Shown: positions 11,394-23,334 of the stretch, in pieces
Layout: each line of letters begins with the position of its first letter
How positions within the stretch are numbered: the first letter of the stretch is position 1
DNA from: Phytobacter diazotrophicus
GTDB taxonomy: Bacteria > Pseudomonadota > Gammaproteobacteria > Enterobacterales > Enterobacteriaceae
Length of the DNA: 58,395 bases
Assembly: GCA_004346725.1 (NCBI GenBank)
Contig: SMDE01000022.1
Coordinates: forward strand, 1-58,395
Reading direction: 5' to 3'
Translations under genes and position numbers: made by a program
The notes under the pieces: model-generated
Told to the model about the DNA's origin: nothing
The model's input: only the letters and a program-made list of their open reading frames with translations
Database searches by the model: none

Positions 11394-12176
11394 TTAAAGC
11401 CTGATGCCAAATAGCGTCTGCACGTTTTGATTCGTCACGTCGCTAAGCCATTGGGCATCTTCACCGCGCAACTGAGCGACACAGGCCAGAATATGCCCCA
11501 GATGCGCGGGTTCGTTACGTCTTGATGCCGGTTTTGGCGACAAATCACGCGGCAGCAAATACGGCGCATCGGTTTCTACAAACAGACGGTCTGCGGGAAT
11601 ATGCGGCAACACGTCGCGCAGCTCCAGTCCACGCCGTTCATCACACACCCAGCCGGTAATACCCAGATAGATACCCCGCGCCAGACACGCCTGCGCTTCG
11701 TCTAATGTGCCGGTGAAACAGTGCAGCACCGCACCGGGCAACCGGGGAAGCCAGGGATCCAGGAGCGCCAGAAAACGGTCATGGGCATCGCGACAGTGTA
11801 AAAAAACGGGCATACCACATTCTGCCGCCAGCGCCAGTTGCGCGGAAAAAGCCCGCTCCTGCTCTTCGGGGGTCGAGAAATTACGGTTGAAATCGAGCCC
11901 ACACTCGCCAATTGCCACCACTTCTGGCTGGGCGGCAAGCTGGCGGAGGGCATCTGCCGTGTCCTGCGTCCAGCTACTGCTATCGTGCGGGTGTACGCCG
12001 GCGGTGGACCAGCAGCGTGGATAGTGTTTTGCCAGTTGCTGTGCCTGCAGGCTTTCATGCAGATTGGTGCCAGTCAGCAGCATGCCGCTGACACCCGCCG
12101 CCTGCGCGCGCGCCACCACATCATCACGATCTTTGGCAAACTGGGAACTGGTGAGATTCACACCGATATCAAACAT
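11394..12176 (-). CDS. tatD: TatD family metal-dependent DNase
   Basis: Cytosolic 3'-5' exonuclease of the amidohydrolase superfamily, linked to DNA repair after oxidative damage; it is not required for Tat transport in spite of its place. The 260 residues show family metal sites: [11 protein letters not shown] (Glu, near residue 91), LHCRDAHD (His), HCFTG (His) and ETDAPYLLP (Asp near 203). The first motif reads DIGVNL rather than the DTHxHL of many relatives, as also seen in E. coli TatD. It follows tatC after 41 bp that hold a small GC hairpin. Confidence 0.95.
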   Translation of the reverse strand: MFDIGVNLTSSQFAKDRDDVVARAQAAGVSGMLLTGTNLHESLQAQQLAKHYPRCWSTAGVHPHDSSSWTQDTADALRQLAAQPEVVAIGECGLDFNRNFSTPEEQERAFSAQLALAAECGMPVFLHCRDAHDRFLALLDPWLPRLPGAVLHCFTGTLDEAQACLARGIYLGITGWVCDERRGLELRDVLPHIPADRLFVETDAPYLLPRDLSPKPASRRNEPAHLGHILACVAQLRGEDAQWLSDVTNQNVQTLFGIRL

Positions 12177-12217
12177 ACAGCGCTCCAGACAACAACCGCC
12201 CTGACGGGCGGCTGGAT

Positions 12218-12982
12218 TTACTCTTCTGTCGTGGTTTCTTCTTCGCCTTCGCCAACCTGACGGCGTTTCCCAGTGTAGAAGCGCGCGAAAAAGACGCCCA
12301 CCTCAAACAGACAGTACATAGGGATGGCCAGCAACGTCTGGGAGAAAACATCCGGCGGCGTCAGCAACATGCCCACCACAAATGCCCCTACCAGCACATA
12401 GGGGCGCTTCTGGCGCAACGATTGCGGCGTTGTTATACCCATCCAGCACAGCAGCACGATGGCGACAGGCACTTCAAACGCGACGCCAAAGGCCATAAAC
12501 AGCCCCATGACAAAATTCAAATAACTGGCAATATCGGTTGAGACAAGCACGCCTTCCGGTGCCGTATGCGTCAGGAAGCCAAACGCCAGCGGGAACACCA
12601 CAAAGTAGGCGAATGCCATACCGATATAGAACAGCAGCGAACTGGAAACCAGCAGCGGGATAATCAGACGGCGCTCATGTTTGTAGAGCGCCGGGGCCAC
12701 AAACGCCCACACCTGATAAAGAATGACCGGTGCCGAGAGAATCAGCGACACCATGAAAGTCAATTTGATCGGCGTGAAAAAGGGCGACGCCACATCGGTT
12801 GCGATCATCGTCGCGCCCAGCGGCATCTGTTTAATCAAGGGCGCTGAAACTATCTGATAGATGTCATTGGCAAAATAAACCAGCGCCAGAAAGATCACGA
12901 TAACGGCAATAATGCAGTTTAACAGGCGCTTACGTAGCTCAATCAAATGCGTGATGAGCGGTTGAGTATCATCGACAGCCAT
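12218..12982 (-). CDS. tatC: Sec-independent protein translocase subunit TatC
   Basis: Multi-spanning inner-membrane receptor for twin-arginine signal peptides. The 254 residues (258 in E. coli) form six predicted membrane helices, beginning with [19 protein letters not shown] near residue 18. The conserved N-terminal [15 protein letters not shown] is the signal-peptide binding region, and FEVPV near residue 169 is a conserved family motif. It starts 2 bp after the tatB stop. The C-terminal tail is charged ([10 protein letters not shown]). Confidence 0.97.
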   Translation of the reverse strand: MAVDDTQPLITHLIELRKRLLNCIIAVIVIFLALVYFANDIYQIVSAPLIKQMPLGATMIATDVASPFFTPIKLTFMVSLILSAPVILYQVWAFVAPALYKHERRLIIPLLVSSSLLFYIGMAFAYFVVFPLAFGFLTHTAPEGVLVSTDIASYLNFVMGLFMAFGVAFEVPVAIVLLCWMGITTPQSLRQKRPYVLVGAFVVGMLLTPPDVFSQTLLAIPMYCLFEVGVFFARFYTGKRRQVGEGEEETTTEE

Positions 12983-12984
12983 GT

Positions 12985-13509
12985 TCAGGATTTATCACTT
13001 GAAGAAGGGGTCGCCTCAGAAGCCGTTTTCGCTTCTGCGGCCTGAGTTACGGTTTTTTTCGCCTCCGGCGCATCCTGAATGTCAGGAGCCTGCTCCGGTG
13101 CGCTGGCCTGCGCTTCTGCCGTTGCCGGAGTGACGCCTTCGTGCTGCGCTTCGTTACCTTTCACCACCGGGTTATGGATAGTGTGCGCTTCATCGCTGGC
13201 CTTTTCCGGATCGTTTGCGGTATAGGAACGTTTCATCGACTCGGCTGCCTGGCGCAACTCATCCATTGATGCCTTTAATTCCGGCGTCAGGTTGTCCAGG
13301 CTGGCTTTCTCAACTTTCTTGAGGCTGTCCTGAAACTCCTGCAGCTTAAGCTCCTGAGTCAGTTCATTTTGCACCGTTGTCGCCAGCGAGCGCAGCGCGC
13401 GGATCCAGCCCACAATCGTACGCACCGCAACGGGTAAACGCTGCGGCCCCAGTACAACAAGGCCGATGACGAAGACTAATAGCAGTTCGCTAAAACCAAT
13501 ATCAAACAC
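12985..13509 (-). CDS. tatB: Sec-independent protein translocase subunit TatB
   Basis: Partner of TatC in the substrate-binding complex. The 174 residues begin with [20 protein letters not shown], the single membrane helix, followed by GPQRLPVA, the hinge, and a long amphipathic helix. The C-terminal third is rich in Ala, Pro, Glu and Thr and is probably unstructured. tatA ends 3 bp upstream of its start and tatC follows after 2 bp, so the three genes are translated from one message. Confidence 0.96.
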   Translation of the reverse strand: MFDIGFSELLLVFVIGLVVLGPQRLPVAVRTIVGWIRALRSLATTVQNELTQELKLQEFQDSLKKVEKASLDNLTPELKASMDELRQAAESMKRSYTANDPEKASDEAHTIHNPVVKGNEAQHEGVTPATAEAQASAPEQAPDIQDAPEAKKTVTQAAEAKTASEATPSSSDKS

Positions 13510-13512
13510 GAA

Positions 13513-13767
13513 TTACACCTGTTCTTTGTCGTGACGCTTTTCGTCTTTCTTCACGTCCTCTTGCTTATCAGCAAGAGATTTAGCAGTGAAATCCGCATCC
13601 TCTGCAGATTTGTCTTTGTCTTGCTTGTCATCATCGCTCATGGCCTTTTTAAAGCCTTTGATCGATGCACCCAAATCGGAACCGATAGAACCGAGTTTTT
13701 TCGTTCCAAACAGCAGCACGACGATAACCGCAACAATCAACAACTGCCAAATACTGATACCACCCAT
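13513..13767 (-). CDS. tatA: Sec-independent protein translocase subunit TatA
   Basis: Oligomerising pore-forming or membrane-thinning subunit of the Tat system. The 84 residues begin [20 protein letters not shown] (membrane helix), then [20 protein letters not shown] (hinge and amphipathic helix) and a very charged tail. Length is close to E. coli TatA (89). First gene of the tatABC operon; the 75 bp between it and ubiB contain its ribosome site (AGGAGATGATG region downstream on the ubiB side cannot be separated by eye). Confidence 0.96.
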   Translation of the reverse strand: MGGISIWQLLIVAVIVVLLFGTKKLGSIGSDLGASIKGFKKAMSDDDKQDKDKSAEDADFTAKSLADKQEDVKKDEKRHDKEQV

Positions 13768-13842
13768 ACATAGTCCTCTGTAGGAGATGATGAAAACAAG
13801 CCACAGTATACGTTACCGTGCCTCCCAGGGGCGATGTTAAAA

Positions 13843-16085
<2,243 letters not shown>

Positions 16086-16096
16086 GTGAACTCCTG

Positions 16097-16852
16097 TCAG
16101 AACTTGTAGCCACGATGCAGCGCAACAATGCCTGCGGTCATGTTGTAGTAATCGACGTTTTCAAATCCTGCGCTCTGCATCATCGCTTTCAGGGTTTCCT
16201 GATCCGGATGCATACGGATGGATTCCGCCAGATAGCGGTAACTTTCCGCATCGCTGGCTACCAGTTGCCCAATGCGCGGCAGCACGTGGAAAGAGTAGGC
16301 GTCATACACCTTGCTCAGCGGTTCAATAATCGGTTTGGAAAATTCCAGCACCAGCAGGCGTCCACCGGGTTTAAGCACGCGGTACATAGAACGCAGGGCG
16401 CTCTCTTTTTCGGTGACATTACGTAGACCAAAAGAGATGGTGATACAGTCAAACGTGTTATCCGGGAACGGCAGCGCTTCGGCATTCGCCTGGACATATT
16501 CAACGTTGCCGATAATACCGATATTGCGCAGTTTTTCGCGGCCCATTTTAAGCATGGACTCGTTAATGTCTGCCAACACTACCTGACCTGTTTCGCCGAC
16601 CAGACGAGAGAATTTAGCCGTCAGGTCGCCGGTTCCCCCGGCCAAATCGAGAACTTTTTGCCCGCGACGCACGCCGCTACAGTCGATCGTAAAACGTTTC
16701 CACAAACGGTGGATGCCCATCGACATTAAGTCGTTCATGACATCGTATTTTGCGGCAACCGAGTGGAACACGTGTGCCACCATCTCGGCTTTCTGATCTT
16801 TGGCGACGGTCTGAAAACCAAAGTGCGTCGTCTCTTTTGAATCTTCCGCCAT
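16097..16852 (-). CDS. ubiE: Ubiquinone/menaquinone C-methyltransferase UbiE
   Basis: S-adenosylmethionine-dependent C-methylation of demethylmenaquinol to menaquinol and of 2-octaprenyl-6-methoxy-benzoquinol in ubiquinone synthesis. The 251 residues equal the E. coli length. [16 protein letters not shown] (near residue 68) is SAM motif I, and [15 protein letters not shown] (near 138) is the family signature. First gene of ubiE-ubiJ-ubiB. In E. coli rmuC lies directly upstream; here only 244 bp separate ubiE from udp. Confidence 0.97.
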   Translation of the reverse strand: MAEDSKETTHFGFQTVAKDQKAEMVAHVFHSVAAKYDVMNDLMSMGIHRLWKRFTIDCSGVRRGQKVLDLAGGTGDLTAKFSRLVGETGQVVLADINESMLKMGREKLRNIGIIGNVEYVQANAEALPFPDNTFDCITISFGLRNVTEKESALRSMYRVLKPGGRLLVLEFSKPIIEPLSKVYDAYSFHVLPRIGQLVASDAESYRYLAESIRMHPDQETLKAMMQSAGFENVDYYNMTAGIVALHRGYKF

Positions 16853-17054
16853 CTTAGTGCCTGCTATTGAAGAAAATGTTCGTGAAGTGTAACAGATTGG
16901 GCGAGATTGCCCTACGTTTCAACCCTCCGCTGAACAGTTCATTAAGCGTGTGTTCTATAAGCAGCGGATACGAATCGGTTGTTTTTATTGTGAACCGCAA
17001 GCGTGGCTGGTGGGCAAAATACGGATTAATCCCGCCCAGGGAAACAGCAGATAA
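16853..17054. other. Short ubiE-udp intergenic region at the usual place of rmuC
   Basis: In E. coli and Salmonella rmuC (about 1.4 kb) lies between udp and ubiE. Here about 200 bp remain before the udp terminator. Translating the minus strand next to ubiE does not give a recognisable RmuC C-terminus, so no remnant is seen. The region must supply the ubiE promoter; no clear promoter was picked out by eye. Confidence 0.7.
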
Positions 17055-17080
17055 GCAAAAGGCCGGACATGCCGGCCTTC
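17055..17080 (-). terminator. Terminator of udp
   Basis: On the minus strand AAGGCCGGC-ATGT-CCGGCCTT is followed by TTGCTT; it lies 17 bp beyond the udp stop. The stem is eight or nine base pairs with a four-base loop. Confidence 0.85.
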
Positions 17081-17096
17081 ATACGGAAGGAAATAA

Positions 17097-17858
17097 TTAC
17101 AGCAGACGGCGCGCGGCTTCTACCACGATTTTCACCGCATGGCTTTCCGTTTGCTTCATGGTCTCAGCGTTTGGAATTTCCTGCTGGGTACGGTTGACGA
17201 TAACACCCGCCACCATCCCGGCACGCAGCCCCTGGCTTGAGCACATGGTCAGCAAGGTTGCGGATTCCATTTCGTAGTTCATTACGCCCATGGACTGCCA
17301 CTCTTCCATAGAACCTTTGAAACGGCTCACCACGCGACCGGAGAAGGTGTCATAACGCTCCTGGCCTGGGTAGAAGGTGTCGGAAGAGGCGGTCACACCG
17401 ATATGGGTGGTTGCCCCCACTTCTTTCGCCGCAGCCACCAGCGCGGTGGTGCACTCGAAGTCAGCCACAGCCGGATATTCCATCGGCGCAAAATGCAGGC
17501 TTGCACCGTCCAGACGGACGGACGCGGTGGTGACCAGTACATCACCAACATTAATATTAGGCTGAATAGCGCCTGTCGTACCGACGCGCAGGAAAGTGCG
17601 GATACCCAGTTGGGCCAGCTCTTCTACAGCGATAGAGGTTGACGGGCCGCCGATACCGGTGGAGCAGACGATGACAGCTTTGCCATCCAGTTCAGCGCGC
17701 CAGGAGGTGAACTCGCGGTGAGATGCCAGCTTAACCGGCTTATCCATCAGCGCGGCGATCTTTTCCACACGCTCAGGATCGCCAGGGACGATGGCAAGCG
17801 TAGCCCCTTGTAAATCGTTCTTGGTGAGGCCGAGATGAAAAACATCAGACTTGGACAT
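17097..17858 (-). CDS. udp: Uridine phosphorylase
   Basis: Converts uridine and phosphate to uracil and ribose 1-phosphate in pyrimidine salvage. The start after AGAGGAG ([16 protein letters not shown]) gives 253 residues, as in E. coli; the longer open frame is rejected. [16 protein letters not shown] and [25 protein letters not shown] carry the phosphate-binding residues, and the C-terminal [13 protein letters not shown] segment carries the Glu and Met that bind ribose in the hexameric nucleoside phosphorylase family. The upstream region has a strong CRP-type site, fitting the known CRP/CytR control of udp. Confidence 0.97.
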   Translation of the reverse strand: MSKSDVFHLGLTKNDLQGATLAIVPGDPERVEKIAALMDKPVKLASHREFTSWRAELDGKAVIVCSTGIGGPSTSIAVEELAQLGIRTFLRVGTTGAIQPNINVGDVLVTTASVRLDGASLHFAPMEYPAVADFECTTALVAAAKEVGATTHIGVTASSDTFYPGQERYDTFSGRVVSRFKGSMEEWQSMGVMNYEMESATLLTMCSSQGLRAGMVAGVIVNRTQQEIPNAETMKQTESHAVKIVVEAARRLL

Positions 17859-17982
17859 AAAAACTCCTCTGTGATCAGGGTTAGTCAGAAGAAGCAAAAC
17901 GGTACTTTACAGAAGGTATGCACGCAATTTCGTGATTGAGATCTCCATGATGTAATTTGTTTGCATAACATTTCCATAAAAT

Positions 17983-17998
17983 AGTGATATCAATCACA
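17983..17998. promoter_or_regulatory. CRP-binding site upstream of udp
   Basis: AGTGATATCAATCACA has both half-sites of the CRP consensus (TGTGA-N6-TCACA) with one mismatch. It lies about 125 bp upstream of the udp start, in the udp/dlhH divergent region. A weaker match (CGTGATTGAGATC) lies at about 17931. In E. coli udp is activated by CRP at two sites, with CytR bound between them. Confidence 0.75.
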
Positions 17999-18113
17999 TT
18001 AACACATTCAGCCGTCTCGCCCTGCTCCAAAGATAGCCTTTTTCGCGCAGGATGATTTGCGCTCTGTCGGACTATAGTTAGTGGAGCGCTAAATAAAGGG
18101 TATGGAGAACGCC

Positions 18114-18926
18114 ATGACAACCAAAACATTACCGGGCTTCGCACCGGCGGCATCACCTCACGCTTCAACCACACTGCACACCCCGGAAGACGCCATCATC
18201 GCTGGCGAAACCACCATCCCAAGCCAGGGCGATAGCATGCCTGCGTACCATGCGCGGCCTAAAAATGCCTCCGATCCCCTGCCCGTGGTGCTGGTGATTC
18301 AGGAAATCTTCGGCGTACATGAGCATATTCGCGACCTGTGCCGCCGCCTTGCGCTCGAAGGGTATCTGGCCGTCGCCCCTGAACTCTATTTTCGTCAGGG
18401 TGACCCGAATGATTTCGCGGATATTCAGACCCTTTTTGATGGGCTGGTCATGAAGGTGCCCGATGCGCAGGTGCTGGCCGACCTCGATCATGTTGCCAAC
18501 TGGGCGGCACGTAATGGCGGTGATGCTCATCGACTGTTGGCGGCCGGTTTTTGCTGGGGAGGAAGGATTACCTGGCTGTACGCGGCCCATAACCCGCAAT
18601 TGAAAGCCGCGGTCGCCTGGTATGGGAAACTGGTGGGACAAAAATCACTGAATTCACCAAAGCATCCGGTGGATATCGCCACCGACCTCAATGCGCCGGT
18701 CCTCGGTCTGTATGGCGCGCAGGATACGGGGATCCCGCTGGAGACGGTCGAGACCATGCGTCAGGCGTTACGCGCCGCCAACGCACACGCCGAGATCGTG
18801 GTTTATCCTGACGCCGGGCACGCCTTCAACGCCGATTATCGTCCCAGCTATCATGAAGAATCAGCCAAAGATGGCTGGCGCCGAATGCTGGACTGGTTCG
18901 CCCAGTACGGTGGCGTAGCACGCTAA
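18114..18926 (+). CDS. dlhH: Dienelactone hydrolase family protein
   Basis: Alpha/beta hydrolase of the dienelactone hydrolase family (E. coli YsgA/DlhH); the natural substrate is not known. The nucleophile region GFCWGGRITWL carries Cys near residue 146, and DAGHAFNADYRP near residue 236 carries the His of the Cys-Asp-His triad. The second ATG is preferred over the one 12 bp upstream because GGAG lies ten bases before it; this gives 270 residues (271 in E. coli). It is divergent from udp. In E. coli metE follows directly, but here a 9-kb accessory block separates them. Confidence 0.92.
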   Translation: MTTKTLPGFAPAASPHASTTLHTPEDAIIAGETTIPSQGDSMPAYHARPKNASDPLPVVLVIQEIFGVHEHIRDLCRRLALEGYLAVAPELYFRQGDPNDFADIQTLFDGLVMKVPDAQVLADLDHVANWAARNGGDAHRLLAAGFCWGGRITWLYAAHNPQLKAAVAWYGKLVGQKSLNSPKHPVDIATDLNAPVLGLYGAQDTGIPLETVETMRQALRAANAHAEIVVYPDAGHAFNADYRPSYHEESAKDGWRRMLDWFAQYGGVAR

Positions 18927-18999
18927 TACTGCCTATGCAGAGCGACGCAGGACGGTATGATCTGTGTCGCTCGCGACACGTGCATGGCTCTCGTGCCGC

Positions 19000-19551
19000 T
19001 TAATCACGTTCCGCCAGTGGGACTATCTGCCACTCTTGTGGCGTTTCGCCAGGCGAGATCCACATCGGCACCGCGTTCCCCACGCGATCGCCATAAGGCG
19101 TGCCGAAGGCGTGATAGCGGATCACACGGTAAACGCCAGAATGCGCCACAATTAACGGCGTATCGTATTGTTCCAGCAGGCTGTTAAGCGCATCCGTGAC
19201 GCGGGTGCAAAACGTCTCCCAACTTTCACCGCCAGGCGGCGTACTTTCATACGGCGTTAACTCTGCCAGCGGACGGTTTTCCAGCTCGCCCCAGTCGCGC
19301 TCACATAAATCCGGCATAACCACATGGGCCGCACCAGGCAGCGCCAGTTCGAGGGTGCGTTGGGCCCGCTTGAGCGAACTCACCGCCACACCATTCCAGT
19401 CATAACGGCCCAGAATGGGGGCAGCGGAACGTGCCTGCTGCTCCCCTTCGTCGGTCAGCGGCACATCCGTACTCCCGCCAATCACTTTATCGCGGTTAAG
19501 CGGCGTCTCGCCGTGACGAACAAAAACAAAGGGTTTGCATATCAGTGGCAT
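19000..19551 (-). CDS. Histidine phosphatase (phosphoglycerate mutase-like) of the accessory transport operon
   Basis: A 183-residue branch-1 histidine phosphatase: FVFVRHGETPLNRD near residue 7 holds the phosphorylated His and the RHG motif, the acid residue lies in LCERDWGELENRP, and IVAHSGVYRVIRY near residue 144 holds the second His. The family includes CobC, PhoE-like phosphatases and phosphoglycerate mutases; at this size a small-molecule phosphatase is likely. The start after GGTGGATCT is chosen over the longer frame; it overlaps the end of the hydrolase gene by 10 bp. Last gene of the five-gene operon, which suggests it dephosphorylates the imported compound or a product of the preceding hydrolase. 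The substrate is unknown. Confidence 0.8.
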   Translation of the reverse strand: MPLICKPFVFVRHGETPLNRDKVIGGSTDVPLTDEGEQQARSAAPILGRYDWNGVAVSSLKRAQRTLELALPGAAHVVMPDLCERDWGELENRPLAELTPYESTPPGGESWETFCTRVTDALNSLLEQYDTPLIVAHSGVYRVIRYHAFGTPYGDRVGNAVPMWISPGETPQEWQIVPLAERD

Positions 19552-20606
19552 AGATCCACCCCCAACATATTCTGTGTAACGATGTGGCATTCAGGTGCGA
19601 GTTGCCAGTCCTGGATGTCCTCTACATGAGTAAACATCGGCACCAGCTTGCTGCACTTTAGCATCGACACCAACAACATTAAGGTATTGAGAGTTGGATG
19701 CACATTCCAGCGGCAAAAATCCACTTCCCCGGCCAGCCACTGTTGATGGTTAAGGCGATTCATATGACCCGTAAACAGGGTACGATGGTGGAAATCTTTG
19801 CGTCGACGCAGTTCGCCCGCCACCCCACTTTGCCCATCAGGATCTGCGGCCAGAATCAGCGATGACTGGGCGGAAAACGCCGGAAGAGTGCGCAAAAGCT
19901 GCTGTAAATCTGCCTCTACATCCTCGCGCAAACTGCCGTCATTATGCGCGGCCATTTGCCTGAGTACCTCCTGACAGGGCGCATCAAGCGCGATGTCGGT
20001 ACGCCCCTCACGCGCCAGTAGCAGCGCCAGTTCCACCGCCCTGCCCGACGGCGGCACCGGACACAGCACCGGATGCGTCAGACGAGCGCGCAATTTATCC
20101 CACTGCTGGCGTTGTGAAACGTTATAGAGCCCGTACGACGCATCCACCAGCGCAATCTGCGCAGGCGGCGGTGCATCAAAGCGAAACAGCGCCGATTCCA
20201 TGCTGATATCGCCGCTATAAAACAGGCCGCCGGCCACATTAAGATGAAACCACACCCCGCCCCAGGCGTGTCCGCAACTGCCCGTCGTCACCGTAATGTC
20301 GCCCAACTGGAATTGTCCGCGTACCGCAATGGGGTGAACGTTGTGCCCTGCGGGTAATGATTGTGCGGTGGTCTGCGTACAATAGACCGGGATGTGCGGC
20401 GCAAGACGATACAAACCGCCAATATGATCGACATGATCATGGCTAAGCAGGATCGCATCGATCTTTTCCGGCACTGGCCAGAGTTCCGTATGCGGATCCA
20501 GCGCACCGCCTGCATCCAGCAAAATACGTTGCCGGGGCGTGGAAACCAGAATCGCTGCGGGGGCTTTATGTCCCGCCCCACTGATAATCTCAATTTGTAC
20601 CGTCAC
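19542..20606 (-). CDS. Metallo-beta-lactamase-fold hydrolase of the accessory transport operon
   Basis: HDHVDH at residues 56-61 is the HxHxDH metal-binding motif of the metallo-beta-lactamase superfamily; a second His lies in GSCGHAWGG and an Asp in FYSGDISMES. The GTG start is chosen because GTGA overlaps the ATPase stop codon by four bases and GGAGG lies ahead of it; this gives 354 residues, and an ATG 18 bp upstream has poor spacing. Relatives include phosphodiesterases (for example PhnP), RNases and lactonases. With a phosphatase next to it, a phosphodiester or similar organophosphate substrate is plausible but is inference. No signal peptide, so it acts in the cytosol. Confidence 0.8.
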   Translation of the reverse strand: MTVQIEIISGAGHKAPAAILVSTPRQRILLDAGGALDPHTELWPVPEKIDAILLSHDHVDHIGGLYRLAPHIPVYCTQTTAQSLPAGHNVHPIAVRGQFQLGDITVTTGSCGHAWGGVWFHLNVAGGLFYSGDISMESALFRFDAPPPAQIALVDASYGLYNVSQRQQWDKLRARLTHPVLCPVPPSGRAVELALLLAREGRTDIALDAPCQEVLRQMAAHNDGSLREDVEADLQQLLRTLPAFSAQSSLILAADPDGQSGVAGELRRRKDFHHRTLFTGHMNRLNHQQWLAGEVDFCRWNVHPTLNTLMLLVSMLKCSKLVPMFTHVEDIQDWQLAPECHIVTQNMLGVDLCH

Positions 20607-21631
20607 GCCGCCTCCAGGCACCATCCTTGTAACAGGCGCACACCTGCGCTCTGCTGTTCACGCAATGGCAAATGGTGGAAGGCGCTTAACCGCTGCCCAT
20701 CCGGCAGACGCAGTTCCAGCAGGTAGCGTTCTCCCTGGAAAATGCAGCTTTCCACCGTTGCTTGCAACCCGCTATCACTCACCATGACATGCTCCGGGCG
20801 AACTAACACCTGCTGGCGCGGCTGTGTATTGTCGGGGGCAAGACCGTCATGCAGTTGCACGCTATCCAGTTGTGCTTGCGGATACTGGGTTGCCAGCGAC
20901 AGAATGCTGCCTTTACCGATAAACCCCGCCACCCAGGCATTTTGTGGATGCTGATAGAGCGTCTGCGGCGCCCCCCACTGCATTAATTCTCCCTGATGCA
21001 TCACCGCAATGTGGCTGGCCAGCGCCATCGCCTCGGCCTGATCGTGGGTAACATAGACAAAAGTCGCCCCGGTACGGCGGTGAAACTCGCGAAACGTCTG
21101 CTCCATGGTGGCGCGCAGATGACGGTCGAGGTTCGCCAGCGGTTCATCGAGCAACACCACTTCCGGCTCCGACACCAGGCAACGGGCCAGCGCTACGCGT
21201 TGGCGTTGACCGCCGCTAAGCTCCTGCGGCGAGCGCCCGGCATAAGCGCCCAGCTCCACCACATCCAGCGCTTCCATCACCCGCTTCTGGCGCGCAGCGC
21301 CATTCACTTTGCGCAATTTCAGCGGATAACCCACGTTTTCCGCCACTGTCATATGCGGCCAGAGGGCATAAGACTGAAATACCATCCCCATATCGCGGGT
21401 TTCCGGCGGCATATGCACCCGCGAGTCCGCCAGCAGGCGATCCCCCAGCAACAAGCGCCCGGAAGAGAGGTGCTCAAGTCCGGCAAGAATACGCAGCGTG
21501 GTGGTTTTGCCACAGCCGCTCGGCCCCAGCAGTGCGGTGAAGGCCCCTTCGGGAATGGTCAGACTCAGATCCCGTACCACGGCCTGCTCTCCAAACACCT
21601 TGTTTAGCCGTTCCAGTATTAGCTCTGCCAC
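20603..21631 (-). CDS. ABC transporter ATP-binding protein (AfuC/FbpC/PhnT-like)
   Basis: A 342-residue nucleotide-binding subunit. Walker A GPSGCGKTT is at residues 36-44, the Q-loop in FQSYALWP near 85, the signature LSGGQ at 138-142, Walker B VVLLDE at 158-163 and the switch His in VYVTHDQAE near 194. The C-terminal part after about residue 240 is a TOBE-type regulatory domain (QVLVRPEHVMVSD). This type feeds importers for ferric iron, 2-aminoethylphosphonate, thiamine or hexose phosphate. It overlaps the permease gene by 13 bp and the hydrolase gene by 4 bp. Confidence 0.93.
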   Translation of the reverse strand: MAELILERLNKVFGEQAVVRDLSLTIPEGAFTALLGPSGCGKTTTLRILAGLEHLSSGRLLLGDRLLADSRVHMPPETRDMGMVFQSYALWPHMTVAENVGYPLKLRKVNGAARQKRVMEALDVVELGAYAGRSPQELSGGQRQRVALARCLVSEPEVVLLDEPLANLDRHLRATMEQTFREFHRRTGATFVYVTHDQAEAMALASHIAVMHQGELMQWGAPQTLYQHPQNAWVAGFIGKGSILSLATQYPQAQLDSVQLHDGLAPDNTQPRQQVLVRPEHVMVSDSGLQATVESCIFQGERYLLELRLPDGQRLSAFHHLPLREQQSAGVRLLQGWCLEAA

Positions 21632-23331
21632 GGGATAACTCCTTTGGGTAAATACTTGCCGAGACTACTCAGCAATAACATGACGCAGGCCACCAGCCCC
21701 ACGACTAACACGGAGATCGCCGAGGCCAGCACCTTGTTGCCGCTTTCGTCGAGATTAAAAATCACCACCCCGAGCGTCTCTTTACCGGCACTCCACAACA
21801 GCGCGGAAACGGTCAGCTCGTTGACGGCAGTCAGAAAGACCAGCAGCGCCCCGGCAAATGCGGCAGGGGCCAGCAGCGGCAACACAATATTGCGCAGACG
21901 CTGCGAAAAATTCGCCCCGGCCAGACTGGCCGCCTCTTCCATCGCCGGGTCAAGCTGCAACATGCTGTTATGCACCGGCTTTAGGCAGACCGTCAGAAAA
22001 CGGGCAAGATAAGCGAGGAAAATGATGGTCAGCGTCCCACTCAGGCTGATACCCACCAGCGGCAGCGGACGGGCAAACAGCAAAATAAAGGCAATCGCCA
22101 GCACCACGCCCGGCAGGGTGTAGGGAATATCGATGACGCTATATAACCACCGCAGCGGACGGCTGGGATAGCGCACCAGTAGCCACGCCAGTGGCAGACA
22201 CAGCAACATCAGCACCAGCGAGGCGCTCACGGAGAGCGAGATACTGTTAGTGAGTGCTCGCCAGGTAGCGCTCTGGTTATCAAACATCGCTCGCCAGGCG
22301 GCAAAGGTCAGGGTATCGGCATTCAGCGGCACGCCCAGCGTGGGTACCAGCGACGTTGCAATCAGCGCCAGCAGCGGTGCCAGCAGGATGGCGCACAACA
22401 CCATTCCCAGCAGCACCTCAGTTGCCAGTCGCCATTTACCTAACTCAAAACTGAGCGCCCGCCCGGCCATCCCGATAAGCGGCAGCGCGTGACGACGCTG
22501 CATATATCCCTGCAAGGTCACGATACCAATGGCGAGCACGCCCATCAGCACAGACAGCGCCGCGACGTCGTTTAACATCGACGGACCAAAGCTGGAGAGC
22601 GTCTGGTAAATCTGAATCGGCAGTACAAAATAGGAAATGGGTATCCCGAGCATGGCGGGAATACCGAAGTTACCCAGCGCGGAGACAAATGCAATCGCCG
22701 CACCGGCCCACAGCGCGGTGCGGCACAGCGGCAATACGATATCGATAAACACCCGCCACAACGAGGCGCCATTCAGCCGCGCGGCTTCAATTTGCTCTTT
22801 TGGCAGACACTGTAGCTGCGTGCGCAGAGCCAGAAAGACCAGCGGCGCATGCTGGATCCCCAGCAATAGCGCGATGCCTTTCGGCGAGTAAAGGGGATTG
22901 GTACTGCCAAACCCCGGCGCGAGCCCAATACTGTTGAGCAAAATGCTGCTGGGGCCAAACAATTGTAACCAACTCAGGGCGGTGACCTGCGGGGGGATCA
23001 TCATTGGCAGCATAAACAGGAAGACCCAAATCTGCTTGCCACGAATATTGGTCAGGGCCAGGCAAAAGGCGAAAAAACTGCCCAACAGCAGCGACAGCAC
23101 CGTACCTAACCCGCTGGTATACAGGCTATTGTAGAGCGCAACCCAGGTGGATTCATTGCTCAACACGCGCCACAGGCTACTGTTGCTACCTTGCTGCCAG
23201 TCAAAGAGGGCGGAAATAAGCAGTCGCAGGCTGGGCAGCAGACTCAGCAAGGCGATCAGCGCGAGTAAAAGCCACAGCAGCCCTTTCGGCGGGCTGCTGG
23301 CGGTAGATTGGTGCAGTGTCATGTCCGTCAT
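21619..23331 (-). CDS. ABC transporter permease, two fused membrane domains
   Basis: A 570-residue inner-membrane protein with about twelve predicted helices, made of two tandem permease domains, as in FbpB, AfuB and related importers. Each half carries the EAA loop that contacts the ATPase: EQIEAARLNGASLWRVFIDIVLP near residue 181 and MEEAASLAGANFSQRLRNIVLP near 480. The binding-protein gene ends 3 bp upstream, and the ATPase gene overlaps its end. The presence of a fused permease and a separate binding protein places it in the ferric iron/2-aminoethylphosphonate/hexose-phosphate importer group. Confidence 0.93.
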   Translation of the reverse strand: MTDMTLHQSTASSPPKGLLWLLLALIALLSLLPSLRLLISALFDWQQGSNSSLWRVLSNESTWVALYNSLYTSGLGTVLSLLLGSFFAFCLALTNIRGKQIWVFLFMLPMMIPPQVTALSWLQLFGPSSILLNSIGLAPGFGSTNPLYSPKGIALLLGIQHAPLVFLALRTQLQCLPKEQIEAARLNGASLWRVFIDIVLPLCRTALWAGAAIAFVSALGNFGIPAMLGIPISYFVLPIQIYQTLSSFGPSMLNDVAALSVLMGVLAIGIVTLQGYMQRRHALPLIGMAGRALSFELGKWRLATEVLLGMVLCAILLAPLLALIATSLVPTLGVPLNADTLTFAAWRAMFDNQSATWRALTNSISLSVSASLVLMLLCLPLAWLLVRYPSRPLRWLYSVIDIPYTLPGVVLAIAFILLFARPLPLVGISLSGTLTIIFLAYLARFLTVCLKPVHNSMLQLDPAMEEAASLAGANFSQRLRNIVLPLLAPAAFAGALLVFLTAVNELTVSALLWSAGKETLGVVIFNLDESGNKVLASAISVLVVGLVACVMLLLSSLGKYLPKGVIPWQS

Positions 23332-23334
23332 GAC

